Shown here: piece by piece, positions 34,228 to 42,624 of the stretch
How the letters are laid out: every line of letters begins with the position of its first letter
How positions within the stretch are numbered: position 1 is the stretch's first letter
Source of the DNA: Burkholderia sp. FERM BP-3421
Lineage (GTDB): Bacteria > Pseudomonadota > Gammaproteobacteria > Burkholderiales > Burkholderiaceae
Direction of reading: 5' to 3'
Length of the DNA: 64,000 nucleotides
Assembly: GCF_028657905.1 (NCBI RefSeq)
Contig: NZ_CP117780.1
Span: 248,001-312,000 of the forward strand
Notes under the pieces: generated by a model
What the model saw: the letters and a program-made list of their open reading frames with translations, nothing else
What the model was told of the DNA's origin: nothing
The model's database searches: none
Made by a program: the position numbers and the translations under genes

Positions 34228-34583
34228 CCACGCTCATGGCGCTCAAGGTGCGGCGCGAACGCAACATCCGCGCCGCGCTTGCGCTGCTCGACCAGCGCGA
34301 AACCGCGCTGCTCGCCGACAAGGCCGCCTTGCTCGACGAGCGGCGTGCGCTATGGAATGCCTGGCGCACCTGCATCGCCGTCGACGGGGTGCACGATCAC
34401 GCCTCGCTGCAAATGCTCAAGCACGAGCTGGCCGGCTATCACCATCGCGACCAGACGCTCGTCGATCGCGTCGAGCTGGTCGACGCGCAATGCACGGAGC
34501 TGCGGCTCGAACGCGATCAGCAGCGCGCGCTGCTGCGCCGCGCGCAGATCGATCACGAAAAACTCAAGACCCTGCTGGAGTGA
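34200..34583 (+). CDS. sctO: T3SS central stalk SctO (YscO/SsaO)
   Basis: This 127-residue protein is a charged two-helix coiled coil (V-R-R-E-R-N-I-R-A-A-L-A-L-L-D-Q-R-E and L-E-R-D-Q-Q-R-A-L-L-R-R), close to SsaO in size. SctO acts as the gamma-like stalk linking SctN to SctV. It overlaps the sctN 3' end. Confidence 0.82.
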   Translation: MEHGGRSTLTTLMALKVRRERNIRAALALLDQRETALLADKAALLDERRALWNAWRTCIAVDGVHDHASLQMLKHELAGYHHRDQTLVDRVELVDAQCTELRLERDQQRALLRRAQIDHEKLKTLLE

Positions 34584-34587
34584 CACG

Positions 34588-35043
34588 ATGTCCGTTCAGT
34601 TCAAGCCCGGCCTGCCCGCCGGCGCGTGCGCGGCGGGCGTCGCCGGATCGCGGCGCGCCGCCGCGCCGGACGCCGCCGCGCGACGCTTCGCCGATTGCCT
34701 GACGCAGCCCCGCGACGAGCACGCGGCGCGTGACGGCGACGATGAGGCGCGGCGGCGGCGCCTGTCCGTCGCGCACGCGGCGGCGGCCCGCCTCGAACCG
34801 CTCGACGGGCGGCCCGGCGCCACCGCGGATGCGCTGAGCTGGCGCCTGACCGGCGGCCGCTTCGCGGGGCTCGTCGTGCAGGCGCGCGTGCAACACGGCA
34901 CGCTGATCATCACGCTCATCCCGGCGAACGCCGGCCAGCGCGCGCGCGCCGCGCGTCATCGCGCGCGGATCGAGGCGGCCTGCGCCGCCCGTTTCGCGGG
35001 CCCCACCGTCGTGACCTGGCGCGATGCGACCGATCCCGCTTGA
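34588..35043 (+). CDS. sctP: T3SS needle-length/substrate-switch protein SctP
   Basis: This 151-residue protein lies between sctO and sctQ. It has a variable, disordered, charged N-terminal two-thirds and an ordered tail (W-R-L-T-G-G-R-F-A-G-L-V-V-Q-A-R, L-I-I-T-L-I-P) as in SctP/SsaP proteins. SctP measures needle length and triggers the SctU switch. It is short for the wider family, but SPI-2-type SctP proteins are short. Overlaps sctQ by 20 bp. Confidence 0.72.
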   Translation: MSVQFKPGLPAGACAAGVAGSRRAAAPDAAARRFADCLTQPRDEHAARDGDDEARRRRLSVAHAAAARLEPLDGRPGATADALSWRLTGGRFAGLVVQARVQHGTLIITLIPANAGQRARAARHRARIEAACAARFAGPTVVTWRDATDPA

Positions 35044-35992
35044 CGCCGACACGGCCGCCGTCCTGCGCACGCTCGGGCACGGCCGCGCGTATCGGCGCGA
35101 CGCGGACGCGCTGACCCTGCTGTTTCGCCGCGGCGGCGGCGCGGGCCTGGTCCTGACCGCCCGCGCCGACGACGCCGTCGTGCGCGCCTGGTGCGACAGC
35201 GCGCAATGGTGCCGCTGGATCGCCCCGGTGCTGCCCGTCGCCGACTGGCATGCCGTTCCCGACGAGTTGCGCGCGCCGCTGGCCGCCTGGACCCTGGCCT
35301 GCGTCGCGCCGTGCGCGGCGGCGGCCGGGCTCGCGTGGCCGGACGCCGAGGCCGTCGAGCCGGAGGCCTCCCCGATCGCGCACCGGTGGCTGCTGCGCCT
35401 CGAACGCGCCGGCGCGACGCTCGATCTGCTGATCCTCGATGCGCCGCCCGCCTGGATCGCGCAGCTGGCCGCCGACCTCGATCCGCTCGATGCGCCCGCG
35501 CCCGGCCGGCCCGCGCCGGCGCTGCGCGCGGCGTTGATCGCGGGCTGGAGCTGCATCGACACCGCACAGCTCGCGCGCCTGCACCGCGGCGACGCTTTGC
35601 TGCTGCACCACGCCTACGCCGTCGCCGACGGCGAACTGGGCCTGTTCACCGACCGGCCGCTCGCCAGCGTCACCCGCTGCGACGCGCTCGGCTACACGAT
35701 AGGAGTCACGATGGAAACCTTTGACGACTGGCTGGACGTCGAACCGGCCGCTCCCGCGCCGACGCCGCCCGGCGTCCTGCCGCTCGACGCGAGCGTGCGG
35801 ATCATCGCGCAGGCCGCGGCGATCGACGTGCCGCTCGAACGGCTCGCCGCGCTCAGGCCCGGCGACATCCTGGAAGGCCCCGCGATCGGCGACGGCCTGT
35901 GCACGCTGAAGATCGGCGGCCGGCCGCTCGCGCGCGGCATGCTGCTCGACATCGACGGACGCCTCGCGATCCGCATCGAGCACTTCGTGTAG
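35024..35992 (+). CDS. sctQ: T3SS sorting platform protein SctQ
   Basis: This 322-residue protein, close to SsaQ length, ends with a SpoA/C-ring domain (I-D-V-P-L-E-R-L-A-A-L-R-P-G-D-I-L-E-G at about 272-290, I-G-G-R-P-L-A-R-G). It builds the cytoplasmic pods that sort substrates. A ribosome site and ATG inside the gene (35701-35713) should give a separate C-terminal product of 93 residues, as known for SsaQ and YscQ. Start at 35024 overlaps sctP. Confidence 0.9.
   Translation: MRPIPLDADTAAVLRTLGHGRAYRRDADALTLLFRRGGGAGLVLTARADDAVVRAWCDSAQWCRWIAPVLPVADWHAVPDELRAPLAAWTLACVAPCAAAAGLAWPDAEAVEPEASPIAHRWLLRLERAGATLDLLILDAPPAWIAQLAADLDPLDAPAPGRPAPALRAALIAGWSCIDTAQLARLHRGDALLLHHAYAVADGELGLFTDRPLASVTRCDALGYTIGVTMETFDDWLDVEPAAPAPTPPGVLPLDASVRIIAQAAAIDVPLERLAALRPGDILEGPAIGDGLCTLKIGGRPLARGMLLDIDGRLAIRIEHFV
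35701..35713 (+). promoter_or_regulatory. Internal ribosome-binding site and start for SctQ-C
   Basis: AGGAGTCACGATG lies inside sctQ with the ATG at 35711 in frame (codon 230). Translation from here would yield residues 230-322, the SpoA domain, ending at 35992. Internal initiation at the equivalent place is established for SsaQ/YscQ. Confidence 0.75.
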
Positions 35993-36012
35993 CCGTGCGG
36001 GCGCGCCGCCGG

Positions 36013-36032
36013 TTCAGGTCTCCGCCGGATGG
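36013..36032 (+). promoter_or_regulatory. Shared T3SS operator-like motif, copy 4
   Basis: TTCAGGTCTCCGCCGGATGG sits 58 bp before sctR in the 98-bp gap after sctQ. It is 19/20 identical to the copy before ssaM, implying an extra promoter for the sctR-U segment. Confidence 0.6.
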
Positions 36033-36090
36033 GCGTCGCGGCGCGCGCGCCGCACAATGCACCCGATGATGATTTCTCGCGGAGTGATGC

Positions 36091-36741
36091 ATGAGCGTGC
36101 TCGACCAGCCCGTTCAATTGATCGTGGTGCTGTTCGCGTTGTCGATCCTGCCGCTGCTGGTGGTGCTCGGCACGTCGTTCCTCAAGCTCGCCGTCGTGTT
36201 CGCGCTGCTGCGCAACGCGCTCGGCACGCAGCAGATCCCGCCGAACATCGCGCTCTACGGGCTCGCGCTCGTGCTCACGCTGTTCATCATGGCGCCCGTC
36301 GGGCTCGCGATCCAGGACAACCTCGCCGAGCATCCGGTGCGTCTCGACGACAAGCACTTCACGCAGCAGGTCGAGACCACCATCCTCGCGCCGTACCGCG
36401 ACTTCCTCGTGCGCAACACCGCCCGGACGCAGGTGCGCTTCTTTGCCGACATCGGCCATCGCACCTGGCCCGAACCGTATCGCAACCGCATTCCGGACGA
36501 TTCGCTGATCGTGCTGATGCCGGCGTTCGCGGTCAGCCAGCTGATCGAGGCGTTCAAGATCGGCCTGCTGCTGTTCCTGCCGTTCGTCGCGATCGACCTG
36601 ATCGTGTCCAACGTGCTGCTCGCGATGGGCATGATGATGGTGTCGCCGATGACGATCGCGCTGCCGCTCAAGCTGCTCGTGTTCGTCCTGATCAACGGCT
36701 GGGAAAAGCTGCTCGGCCAGCTCGTCCTGTCGTTCAGCTGA
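36091..36741 (+). CDS. sctR: T3SS export gate SctR
   Basis: This 216-residue membrane protein of the FliP/SctR family has F-L-K-L-A-V-V-F-A-L-L-R-N-A-L-G-T-Q-Q-I-P-P-N, then the C-terminal F-L-P-F-V-A-I-D-L-I-V-S-N-V-L-L-A-M-G-M-M and P-L-K-L-L-V-F-V-L motifs. Five SctR subunits build the helical export gate with SctS and SctT. ATG 36091 has a GGAGTG site. Confidence 0.96.
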   Translation: MSVLDQPVQLIVVLFALSILPLLVVLGTSFLKLAVVFALLRNALGTQQIPPNIALYGLALVLTLFIMAPVGLAIQDNLAEHPVRLDDKHFTQQVETTILAPYRDFLVRNTARTQVRFFADIGHRTWPEPYRNRIPDDSLIVLMPAFAVSQLIEAFKIGLLLFLPFVAIDLIVSNVLLAMGMMMVSPMTIALPLKLLVFVLINGWEKLLGQLVLSFS

Positions 36742-36763
36742 GCGCGTCGCGCGCGTCCGTCCG

Positions 36764-37033
36764 ATGAGCGAAGCCGTCATTACCCAGCTTGCCGCGCAGA
36801 TGATGTGGCTCGTGCTGCTGCTGTCGCTGCCGGTGGTGGTGGTCGCGTCGGTGGTGGGCATCCTCGTGAGCCTCGTCCAGGCGCTGACCCAGGTGCAGGA
36901 TCAGACGATCCAGTTCCTGATCAAGCTGCTGGCCGTCGCGGTCACGCTCGCCGCCACCTATCACTGGATGGGCGACGTGCTGATCAACTATGCGACGCAG
37001 AGTTTCAACCAGATCGGCAGGATGGGGCCATGA
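36764..37033 (+). CDS. sctS: T3SS export gate SctS
   Basis: This 89-residue protein has two membrane helices (about 12-40 and 50-75) with the FliQ/SctS motif S-L-P-V-V-V-V-A-S-V-V-G and L-V-Q-A-L-T-Q-V-Q-D-Q-T. It follows sctR by 22 bp and overlaps sctT (ATGA). Confidence 0.95.
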   Translation: MSEAVITQLAAQMMWLVLLLSLPVVVVASVVGILVSLVQALTQVQDQTIQFLIKLLAVAVTLAATYHWMGDVLINYATQSFNQIGRMGP

Positions 37034-37815
37034 CGGCCGCGATGGCCGTCGAATGGCTGCCGGTGGTCGCGCTGTCGATGCTGCGCCCGCTCGGCGCGAT
37101 GCTGCTGGTGCCGGTGTTCAGCACCGGCACGCTCGGCGGCGCGCTCGCGCGCAACGCGCTGGTGCTCGCGATCACGCTGCCGGTGCTGGCCCTGCACGAT
37201 CTGTGGCCCGCCGCCGACGCGGCCCGGTCGTGGGCCGCGTATCTGTGGCTCGCGTGCGGCGAGCTGAGCATCGGCCTGATGATCGGGTTCTGCGCGGCGG
37301 TGCCGTTCTGGGCGCTCGACATGGCGGGCTTCCTGATCGACACGATGCGCGGCGCCTCGATGGCGAGCGTGCTCAATCCCTTGCTCGGCCAGCAGTCGTC
37401 GGTGATGGGCATCGTGTTTTCGCAGGTGTTCTCGCTGCTGTTCATGATGTTCGGCGGCTTTCATGCGCTGCTCGAAGCGATCTATGCGTCCTACCTGACG
37501 CTGCCGCCCGGCGCGGCGTTCCGCTTTCGTCCGGCCGCGCTCGGCTTTCTCGGCCAGCAGTGGCAATTGATGTACACGCTGTGCCTGCGCTTCGCGATGC
37601 CCGCGATCGTCGCGATCCTGCTGGTCGACATGGCGCTCGGGCTCGTCAACCGCTCGGCCCAGCAACTCAATGTGTTCTTCATCGCGATGCCGATCAAGAG
37701 CGCGTTCGCGCTGCTGCTGATGATCATCTGCGCGAACTTCGCGTTCCAGCTGCCGCTCGCGGAAAGCCTTCGGCTCGTCGAACATGCCGCCGCGCTGACG
37801 AACGGGCTGCGATGA
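37030..37815 (+). CDS. sctT: T3SS export gate SctT
   Basis: This 261-residue polytopic protein of the FliR/SctT family contains R-P-L-G-A-M-L-L-V-P-V-F, F-L-I-D-T-M-R-G-A-S-M-A and N-R-S-A-Q-Q-L-N-V-F. The open frame continues upstream, but ATG 37030, overlapping the sctS stop, gives a length close to SsaT. Its stop overlaps the sctU start. Confidence 0.94.
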   Translation: MTAAMAVEWLPVVALSMLRPLGAMLLVPVFSTGTLGGALARNALVLAITLPVLALHDLWPAADAARSWAAYLWLACGELSIGLMIGFCAAVPFWALDMAGFLIDTMRGASMASVLNPLLGQQSSVMGIVFSQVFSLLFMMFGGFHALLEAIYASYLTLPPGAAFRFRPAALGFLGQQWQLMYTLCLRFAMPAIVAILLVDMALGLVNRSAQQLNVFFIAMPIKSAFALLLMIICANFAFQLPLAESLRLVEHAAALTNGLR

Positions 37816-38891
37816 GCGAGAAGACCGAGCAGCCCACCGCCAAGAAGCGCGCCGATGCGCGCCGCAAGGGCCAGGTCGCGAAAAGCGCCGAAATCACGAG
37901 CGGCGCGCAGCTGGCGGTGCTGCTCGGTTATTTCCTGTTCGAGGGCCCGCGTCTGATGCAGGCTTTCGAGGCGCTCGCCCGCGCGTCCATCGACGTCGTC
38001 AACGACGATCTCGTCACCGCCCTCGACCGCTGGCTCGGCGTGCTCGGCGCGGTGGTCGCGCGCTTCGTGATCGGCCTCGCGCTCGTCGTGATCGGCGTGA
38101 CCGTGATCGCGGTCGTCGCGCAGATCGGCCCGCTGCTCGCGCCCGAGGCGCTGAAGCCCTCCGCCGACAAGATCAACCCGATCGCGAACGCGAAGCAGAT
38201 GTTCTCGATGAAGAGCCTGTTCGAGTTCGCGAAGTCGCTGTTCAAGGTCGGCGTGCTGTCCATCATCTTCTATTACCTGATCCGCGAATATGCGCCGTCG
38301 CTGCAATTCCTGCCGCTGTGCAGCGTCGAGTGCGGCTTCGCGGTCAGCGTGCGGCTCTTGTATTGGATGTGGGCGGCGCTGATCGGCTTCTACGTGCTGT
38401 TCGGTCTCGCCGACTTCGCGTTCCAGCGCTATAACACGACCAAGCAGCTGATGATGTCGATCGAGGACATCAAGCAGGAATTCAAGAATTCGGAAGGCAA
38501 CCCCGAACTGAAGCACAAGCGCAAGGAAATCCACCGCGAGGTGCAAAGCGGCAGCCTCGCCTCGAACGTGGCGAAATCGACCGTGGTCGTCCGCAATCCG
38601 ACCCACGTCGCCGTGTGCCTCTACTACGATCCAGTCGCCGCGCCGCTGCCCGAAGTCGTCGAGACGGGGCGCGGCAAGCGCGCGCTGCATATCGTCGCGC
38701 TCGCCGAGCGCGCCGGCGTGCCGGTCGTCGAGAACGTGCCGGTCGCGCGCGCGCTCGCCGCACGCCTCGCGGTCGGCCAGGTCATTCCGCCCGACCTGTT
38801 CGACCCCGTTGCGCACATCCTGCGGCTCGTCATGCACCTCGACTACGAGCCCGACCACGACGACGACGATGCGCCCCGTCCGTCCGCCTGA
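37812..38891 (+). CDS. sctU: T3SS switch protein SctU
   Basis: This 359-residue protein begins S-E-K-T-E-Q-P-T-A-K-K-R, the hallmark of FlhB/SctU, has four membrane segments (about 30-210) and a cytoplasmic domain with the autocleavage motif N262-P-T-H. Cleavage after N262 controls the change in substrate class. The acidic C-terminus is unusual (D-H-D-D-D-D). Overlaps the transglycosylase gene by 23 bp. Confidence 0.96.
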   Translation: MSEKTEQPTAKKRADARRKGQVAKSAEITSGAQLAVLLGYFLFEGPRLMQAFEALARASIDVVNDDLVTALDRWLGVLGAVVARFVIGLALVVIGVTVIAVVAQIGPLLAPEALKPSADKINPIANAKQMFSMKSLFEFAKSLFKVGVLSIIFYYLIREYAPSLQFLPLCSVECGFAVSVRLLYWMWAALIGFYVLFGLADFAFQRYNTTKQLMMSIEDIKQEFKNSEGNPELKHKRKEIHREVQSGSLASNVAKSTVVVRNPTHVAVCLYYDPVAAPLPEVVETGRGKRALHIVALAERAGVPVVENVPVARALAARLAVGQVIPPDLFDPVAHILRLVMHLDYEPDHDDDDAPRPSA

Positions 38892-39675
38892 TCCGCCGCG
38901 GCTCGGCCGCCGGCGCCGCCGGGGGTGGCTCGCGCTCGCCGTGCTCATGCTCACGCACGCGCTGACGGCCGCCGCGCAGGACGCGCCCGCGCCGCTCGTC
39001 TGGACCCGCGTCGAACCGGCCCGGGCCGACGGCGGGCCGGTGGGCGCGCAAGCCGCGCCCGCGCCGCCCACGCCGCCCGCCGCACTCGCCGGGTCGGCCG
39101 ATCGCGCGCCCCAGCCCGCCGCGCGGCGCGCGCGCTACGACGCGATGATCGACGCGGTGGCGCGGCAGTTCGACCTCGACGCCGGGCTCCTGCACGCGAT
39201 GATCGAAACCGAATCGGACTACGACGCCGACGCACGCTCCCCCAAGGGCGCCGTGGGCCTGATGCAGGTGATGCCCGAGACCGGCCGGCGCTTCGGCTTC
39301 ACCGATCTCGCCGATCCCGACACCAACCTGCGGGCCGGCGCGACTTACCTGAAATGGCTGCTGAAGACCTTCGACAACAAGCTCGAACTCGCCGTCGCCG
39401 GCTACAACGCCGGCGAAGGCGCGGTGATGAAGTCGGGCTGGCAGATCCCGCCGTATCGCGAGACGCAGCTTTACGTGAGCGCCGTGCTCAAACGCTACCG
39501 GTCGCCCGGCGAGGCGGGCGCGACCATCGCGGCCGCAGCCGCCACCGCCGGCGACGCCGGCCGGCATCGTCCCGCGCCGGCCACGCGCGCCCGGCCGTCG
39601 TCCGTCGCGATGCTGGGCAAGCTCGCCGGCTTGCTGCTGTCCTCGCCTCGCGCGTCGGCCTCGCCGAATCCTTGA
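38869..39675 (+). CDS. Lytic transglycosylase of the T3SS
   Basis: This 268-residue protein has an N-terminal hydrophobic signal (L-A-L-A-V-L-M-L-T-H-A-L-T-A-A-A), a Pro/Ala-rich linker, and an SLT domain at about 90-200: H-A-M-I-E-T-E-S-D-Y with the catalytic Glu, S-P-K-G-A-V-G-L-M-Q-V-M-P-E-T, and A-G-Y-N-A-G-E-G-A-V. It would open peptidoglycan for assembly of the apparatus. It overlaps sctU, so it belongs to the same transcript. The start at 38869 is inside sctU. Confidence 0.88.
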   Translation: MRPVRPPDPPRLGRRRRRGWLALAVLMLTHALTAAAQDAPAPLVWTRVEPARADGGPVGAQAAPAPPTPPAALAGSADRAPQPAARRARYDAMIDAVARQFDLDAGLLHAMIETESDYDADARSPKGAVGLMQVMPETGRRFGFTDLADPDTNLRAGATYLKWLLKTFDNKLELAVAGYNAGEGAVMKSGWQIPPYRETQLYVSAVLKRYRSPGEAGATIAAAAATAGDAGRHRPAPATRARPSSVAMLGKLAGLLLSSPRASASPNP

Positions 39676-39999
39676 AGTCCGGTCGTCGCCGGGCATGCGG
39701 CGCGACGCGGCGCGGTTTTCCCGATCCGCTCGCGCCGGCATCCCGGCGGGAAAAAAACGAAACCGCGCGTCGAAATCCGGAAGGTACGTCGAATCCCCGG
39801 ACATACGATGTGATCGTCATCGGTGATCCTGATCAATCGAACCCCACCGGCGAACGGCATGCTCGCGCGTCCCGATCCATGCCCTCCGCCGTCACGATCC
39901 CGACGCCGCGCCAGGTCGCATCGCCCGCGCCCGCTTCCCCGCGCAAGGCGCGACACCGGACGGCGGCGCCCCCAACGCTTGAACACATTGACGAGGTGG
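39676..39999. other. Intergenic region before the chaperone/SseF-like pair
   Basis: About 320 bases without a gene. A weakly related sequence, CGGTGATCCTGATC at about 39818, partly resembles the shared T3SS motif on the other strand but lacks its second arm; it is not counted as a copy. Confidence 0.4.
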
Positions 40000-40551
40000 A
40001 TGGACATGCTGGCTGATGAACGGATGGAAAACCGGATCGCTCCGCACCGGCGCGCTGCCGCGCCCCCGGACCACGCGGCCGCAGCCCGGTCCGACGCCCT
40101 CGACGCCCGAAGCCTCGCGATCCTGCAGGGCCAGGCGAGCCTCGCCGAGTTGCACGGATACGATCCCGCCGCGCTGGAGCGCCTCTATGCGCGCGGCTAC
40201 GACGCCTGGAATGCGGGCGACCCGGTCTCGGCCACCTCGGATTTCGGCTTGCTGACCTTGTTGCAGCCGCTCGACCGGCGGTTTCATTTCGCGTTCGCAT
40301 GCGGCCTGCAAAGCCAGGGGGAATTCCGCCACGCGCTGACCTTCTTCAACTATGCCCTGTCGATGCAGGCGGACGATCCGTTCGTGGCTTTTCATATCGG
40401 CGAATGCCTGCAGGGGCTCGACGCATTCGACGCGGCGCGCGACGCGTTCGAAGCCGCGCTCTCGCTGTGTTACGGCGTGGAGAACGGCGGCCCCGCCACG
40501 GAGCATCTCCGCGCGCGGGCCGAAGCGCATCTGACCAACCTCAACCGATAG
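40000..40551 (+). CDS. sscB: SycD/LcrH-like TPR chaperone (SscB-like)
   Basis: This 183-residue protein has TPR repeats (A-R-G-Y-D-A-W-N-A-G-D, F-H-F-A-F-A-C-G-L-Q-S-Q-G-E-F, P-F-V-A-F-H-I-G-E-C-L) typical of class II T3SS chaperones. It sits 13 bp before an SseF-like membrane protein gene, the sscB-sseF arrangement of SPI-2. A GAGG site precedes ATG 40000; a second Met at 40006 is possible. It differs from the other two chaperones by a longer N-terminus. Confidence 0.78.
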   Translation: MDMLADERMENRIAPHRRAAAPPDHAAAARSDALDARSLAILQGQASLAELHGYDPAALERLYARGYDAWNAGDPVSATSDFGLLTLLQPLDRRFHFAFACGLQSQGEFRHALTFFNYALSMQADDPFVAFHIGECLQGLDAFDAARDAFEAALSLCYGVENGGPATEHLRARAEAHLTNLNR

Positions 40552-40564
40552 AGGAAACGCAGAC

Positions 40565-41446
40565 ATGCCGTCCATCACCGATACGAGCAGATCAGCCCCG
40601 ATTCGATCGACGGAGTCGGTCGCCGCGCCATCGACGACCCGTGACGCGCCAAGTCCATGCGAAGCCTCGGGCATCGCGCCGCCGCGGCACGGCAGCGACG
40701 TCGCGAGCCCGACCTTGGCGAACGCCGTGGAGCAGGCGCACGGCAGCCATGACAAGGCCAAGGCGCTCGGCGTGGATACCGCCCGGCGCCAGTTCGTGGT
40801 CCAGGCCCTCGCGCTGGCCGCGGCGACGGTGGGGCTCGGCGCGGCGATCGCCGTGACGGTGCTGAGCGGCGGCGCGGGTGCGCCCTTGCTCGCCCTGGCC
40901 GGGCTGGCGTTCGCGCTCGCGAGCGCCGATACCGCCTGCGCGCTGTACGAGTGGCGCTCCAAGGCGGCGGGCGGCGAAGGATTGCCGATGGCGGGCGACA
41001 GTCTCGCGAACGTCATCTACGCGGTGGGGAAACGCGCCCACGCGTCGAACGAGCAGGCCAGGCAAATCGCCGCCTACGGATCGATGGGCCTGCGCGCGAG
41101 CCTCACGGTCGGTACGCTGTTTACGGCCTTCTTCGCGCCTTCGCCGGCCGTCGGCACCGTCGTCAGCGCACTGAGCGCGCTCGTGCGTCCGACGCTGGCC
41201 GAAGCGAGCGGCACGAGCGGCAGGGGCGTCGCGTTCAATCACGAGGGACAGCAGCAGCGGCTCGAAGCGGAACGGAACGAGGAGGTCGAGCGTCAGGCCG
41301 CGCGCCACGATGCCGCCAGGCAGCGCTACGAGGCGATGATCCAGTCGCTCCAGGGCGAAGTGGACATGCTGAGGTCGAGGATCGACACCGCCAGGACGAG
41401 GCTCATGCGGGCGCTGCCGCCGCAGGATTCATTCTCGACAGCCTGA
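40565..41446 (+). CDS. SseF/SseG-like membrane effector or translocated protein
   Basis: This 293-residue protein has a polar, Ser/Thr-rich N-terminus (about 70 residues), two hydrophobic regions (about 78-125 with A-V-T-V-L-S-G-G-A-G-A-P-L, and about 175-210), the motif between them E-G-L-P-M-A-G-D-S-L-A-N-V-I-Y, and a C-terminal coiled coil. The hydrophobic layout and the G-L-P motif are reminiscent of SseF/SseG, which sit in the host vacuole membrane. Position after an SscB-like chaperone supports this. A novel translocator is the alternative. AGGAAA-type ribosome site upstream. Confidence 0.62.
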   Translation: MPSITDTSRSAPIRSTESVAAPSTTRDAPSPCEASGIAPPRHGSDVASPTLANAVEQAHGSHDKAKALGVDTARRQFVVQALALAAATVGLGAAIAVTVLSGGAGAPLLALAGLAFALASADTACALYEWRSKAAGGEGLPMAGDSLANVIYAVGKRAHASNEQARQIAAYGSMGLRASLTVGTLFTAFFAPSPAVGTVVSALSALVRPTLAEASGTSGRGVAFNHEGQQQRLEAERNEEVERQAARHDAARQRYEAMIQSLQGEVDMLRSRIDTARTRLMRALPPQDSFSTA

Positions 41447-41853
41447 GGACAGCGGGCATTCGAGGGCGAGGCCCGAGGGTGAGGCCCGACATCCGATGCA
41501 GGCCGGCGGATTCGCTTTCGGCCGCGATATCCGCCGCGATCGGACGCGATGTCGTCGTGCGCGGTGCGGCGGCGGGATCCTGGCTCGTGACGGCGACGAC
41601 AACGGGCCATGGCGCAAACGCTGCCCGCCGCCAGCAAGGTCGACGTCGCTCCGGCATGCGTCTCGCGGCATCTCGACGACCGGCACCGGTCGCGGCGGAT
41701 GCGCGGTGCAGGAACGCGCTGCGCGGCATGGCGCTCCGTGGGTTGCAAGGGCCCCCCCGCCTCCTCAAGGAGACCGAACCGTCCCTTCCGCCCGCGAAGT
41801 TTCGCGATCATGGCCGCCGGCTTCGCCGCGGCCGGCCATGATCGCGCACCCGC
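41447..41853. other. Convergent intergenic region, no gene seen
   Basis: About 400 bases between the end of the SseF-like gene and the end of the ydcF-like gene. There are GA-rich short repeats (GGGCGAGGCCCGAGGG near 41464) but no T-tailed hairpin and no convincing reading frame. Confidence 0.4.
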
Positions 41854-42624
41854 TCAACGAGACAAGGGGACGCGCACGCGGACTTGCAACGGATTGAGGC
41901 CCAGCGCGTTGTAAAGATGATATCGCGCGATCCCGGCATATTCGTGCAGCGCGAGATCCGCCATCGCAAAGTTGTACGCACGCGGCAGCACGGACAGTTT
42001 GACGCGCAGGTAGTCGGCGCGCATCGGCGTCACGTCGACGCCGAAATGGCCGAAATACAGCATGCTGCGCCGCAGATGAAACCCGGACGACACCAGCAGC
42101 ACCCGCTCCGGGTTGAGCACGGCGATGACGCCGCGGACATACTGCGCGTTCTGCCACGTGCTCCTGCTCTCGGGTTCGAGCAGGATATCCGCGGGCTCCA
42201 CCCCGAGCCGGGTCAACGCGCCGCGATACGCCGCGGCCTCGGTGACGCCGTTCCGGGCGGGGTCTCCGCCGCTCACGACCAGCGTGCAGTGCACCTGCGC
42301 CAGGCGACATCGCCGGTAGAGCGCGGCGGCCTCGACGAGCCGCGCATAGGAAAACGGACCCGGCTCGACCGCGCCGTCGCCGGGAACGCGCTCGGTCCCC
42401 GCGCCCAGCACGACGATCGCGTTGCGCCGTCCCCACTCGATCGACGGGTTGGCTTCATAGTCCGCCTGCAGCCGGGATAACAACACGCTCGGCACGGGGC
42501 CGCAGCCCACCCCGACGATCACGACGAGCAGCATGACATGCAGCCATCCGGCGACGCGGCGGCGCTTCGCGACGACGCACGCCAGCGAGGCGGCGAGCAA
42601 CAGAACAATCAACAGGAAAATCAT
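41854..42624 (-). CDS. YdcF/SanA-family (DUF218) membrane protein
   Basis: This 256-residue protein has two N-terminal membrane segments (about 1-20 and 27-50), then the DUF218 domain: A-I-V-V-L-G-A-G at about 77, V-V-S-G-G-D, L-E-P-E-S-R-S-T-W-Q-N-A and L-L-V-S-S-G-F-H-L-R-R-S. The family is linked to cell-envelope processes. The start at 42624 begins directly with the first membrane segment. No operon partner; a 359-bp gap follows upstream. Confidence 0.82.
   Translation of the reverse strand: MIFLLIVLLLAASLACVVAKRRRVAGWLHVMLLVVIVGVGCGPVPSVLLSRLQADYEANPSIEWGRRNAIVVLGAGTERVPGDGAVEPGPFSYARLVEAAALYRRCRLAQVHCTLVVSGGDPARNGVTEAAAYRGALTRLGVEPADILLEPESRSTWQNAQYVRGVIAVLNPERVLLVSSGFHLRRSMLYFGHFGVDVTPMRADYLRVKLSVLPRAYNFAMADLALHEYAGIARYHLYNALGLNPLQVRVRVPLSR

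Noticed and set aside
39818..39835. Possible fifth copy of the TTCAGGT motif before the SscB-like gene
   Set aside because: Only one arm matches and the spacing is broken.
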